This document shows positions 63,266 through 64,000 of a stretch of 64,000 nt of DNA, piece after piece (the first letter of the stretch is position 1; each line of letters starts with the position of its first letter). Both the position numbers and the translations under genes were made by a program. Source of the DNA: Muriicola sp. Z0-33 (GTDB taxonomy: Bacteria; Bacteroidota; Bacteroidia; Flavobacteriales; Flavobacteriaceae); NCBI RefSeq assembly GCF_026126425.1, contig NZ_JAFMPW010000002.1:558001-622000 (forward strand). The letters run 5' to 3'. The notes under the pieces are model-generated. The model was given only the letters and a program-made list of their open reading frames with translations, did not search any database and was not told where the DNA came from.

Positions 63266-64000
63266 CTAAAAAGCTTCATTAACCCCAAAATAAATACCAT
63301 TTTGGCCATCTTTCCCATTTCCAATATCCAAACGCAGCCAGGTACCTTGGTCTTTCAATAACTTAAATCGAACACCAGCACCGTAACCCGGTTTTACCGA
63401 ATTAAATCGTAAAAGATCTGATGCGTCTCCGGCCAAGCTTCCTATTAGACCAAAGGCAGCCAATGTCCATCTAGGCCTTAAGCGATAGCGATATTCTGCT
63501 TGTACAACATACATGTTTTTATCCAAGAATCGACCATAAAAATATCCCCTTGCACTGCTGCTGCCGCCAAAAAAGGCCATGCCTTGAAAAGGTACGTCTC
63601 CATAATTATTCTCGATATATATTTGGGTTGCAAGTGTACTTCTTTCACCTAAGGGTTCATAGTTTCTTAAATCAAGGGTGAACTTATTGAAACCATGGGT
63701 AGCTCCTAGAATTTGACTAGAAAAATGTGCGCCAATTTCAAAAAGTTGTCCGTCAGTGGGTGAATTGATATCATTTCTGGTATCCAAATTAAATTCGGCA
63801 CCTAATCCACTTATTACGGTTCTATCTGAGCCTAAAATTGTTCCTGAATCCAACTGTCTTCCTTCTTCAACCTCGGTTACTTGATGGTTGGCAAAATTAT
63901 AGGTGAACCCAAAATTCAAGTCAGGAGGTAGTCGCTTCAAGAAACTTAATTTAAGTTTGTGCGTGGTTTGATCGTACAACTCCTCATTCTCTTCGGTAGT
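63266..64000 (-). CDS. Omp85/BamA-type outer-membrane barrel protein, C-terminal part
   Basis: About 244 residues of a bacterial surface antigen (Omp85) barrel; the frame is open to the right edge, so the gene begins beyond the window (the TTG at 63979 is internal). Signs: NLDTRNDINSPTDGQLFEIG, FQGMAFFGGSSSARGYFYGRF (the L/A-R-G-Y motif of strand 13), GYGAGVRFKLLKDQGTWLRLDIGNG and a final aromatic YFGVNEAF. Similar to BamA/TamA-like proteins of unknown role; a patatin-like N-domain cannot be excluded as that part is missing. Convergent with the channel gene, 12 bases apart. Confidence 0.88.
   Translation of the reverse strand, partial: TTEENEELYDQTTHKLKLSFLKRLPPDLNFGFTYNFANHQVTEVEEGRQLDSGTILGSDRTVISGLGAEFNLDTRNDINSPTDGQLFEIGAHFSSQILGATHGFNKFTLDLRNYEPLGERSTLATQIYIENNYGDVPFQGMAFFGGSSSARGYFYGRFLDKNMYVVQAEYRYRLRPRWTLAAFGLIGSLAGDASDLLRFNSVKPGYGAGVRFKLLKDQGTWLRLDIGNGKDGQNGIYFGVNEAF

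Overview
The window looks like a chromosomal piece of a marine Bacteroidota bacterium, most likely family Flavobacteriaceae (Zobellia/Maribacter/Arenibacter-like). Evidence read from the sequence: a SusC/SusD pair, many lipoprotein leaders, three formylglycine sulfatases, a GH117-type hydrolase typical of agar/carrageenan degraders, A-rich rather than Shine-Dalgarno leaders, and TTG/TAnnTTTG-like promoters. The genus is inference; no rRNA or housekeeping marker is present.

Layout. (1) 1-11095: end of a polysaccharide utilisation locus. It holds a SusC C-terminus, SusD, a large FG-GAP/ASPIC lipoprotein, then on the other strand two sulfatases (one with a C-terminal GH78-like Fn3 module) around a lipoprotein esterase. 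(2) 11304-18260: assorted metabolic genes: plant-type ATP phosphofructokinase, a fused ethanolamine ammonia-lyase EutB-EutC with an export-like leader, an M28 peptidase, a class-C beta-lactamase-like hydrolase and tRNA-Arg(UCU) set among hairpins. (3) 18605-44688: a Wzx/Wzy-type exopolysaccharide/capsule locus. The right half (minus strand) carries the initiating transferase, Wza, Wzc, Wzy and Wzx. The centre carries glycosyltransferases, a CDP-paratose-epimerase-like enzyme and two orphan membrane proteins. The left half (plus strand) carries a decoration module (epimerase, FAD enzyme, deacetylase, sulfotransferase, GT2, GT39-like) that converges on a secreted PKD/polysaccharide-lyase lipoprotein. 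(4) 45380-53562: a sugar-catabolic cluster with an exported esterase, an exported sugar isomerase-like TIM barrel, an NrtR/Nudix-type regulator with inverted-repeat operators, a divergent sulfatase, GH117 and tagaturonate reductase. (5) 53783-55364: DUF4202, siroheme synthase N-domain and a small partner. (6) 55573-63253: an efflux operon whose TolC is fused to a periplasmic binding-protein domain, with adaptor, RND pump and a terminal K+-channel-like gene. (7) An Omp85-type barrel runs off the right edge.

Taken together, the cell can degrade sulfated algal glycans (regions 1 and 4) and also make its own, probably sulfated and deacetylated, extracellular polysaccharide (region 3) that it may trim with its own lyase. 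Most unusual items: the exported-looking EutBC fusion, the binding-protein/TolC fusion in an RND plus channel operon, the sulfatase with a rhamnosidase-type Fn3 module, the lyase embedded in a biosynthetic locus, and two unrecognised membrane proteins with acidic/histidine intramembrane motifs.
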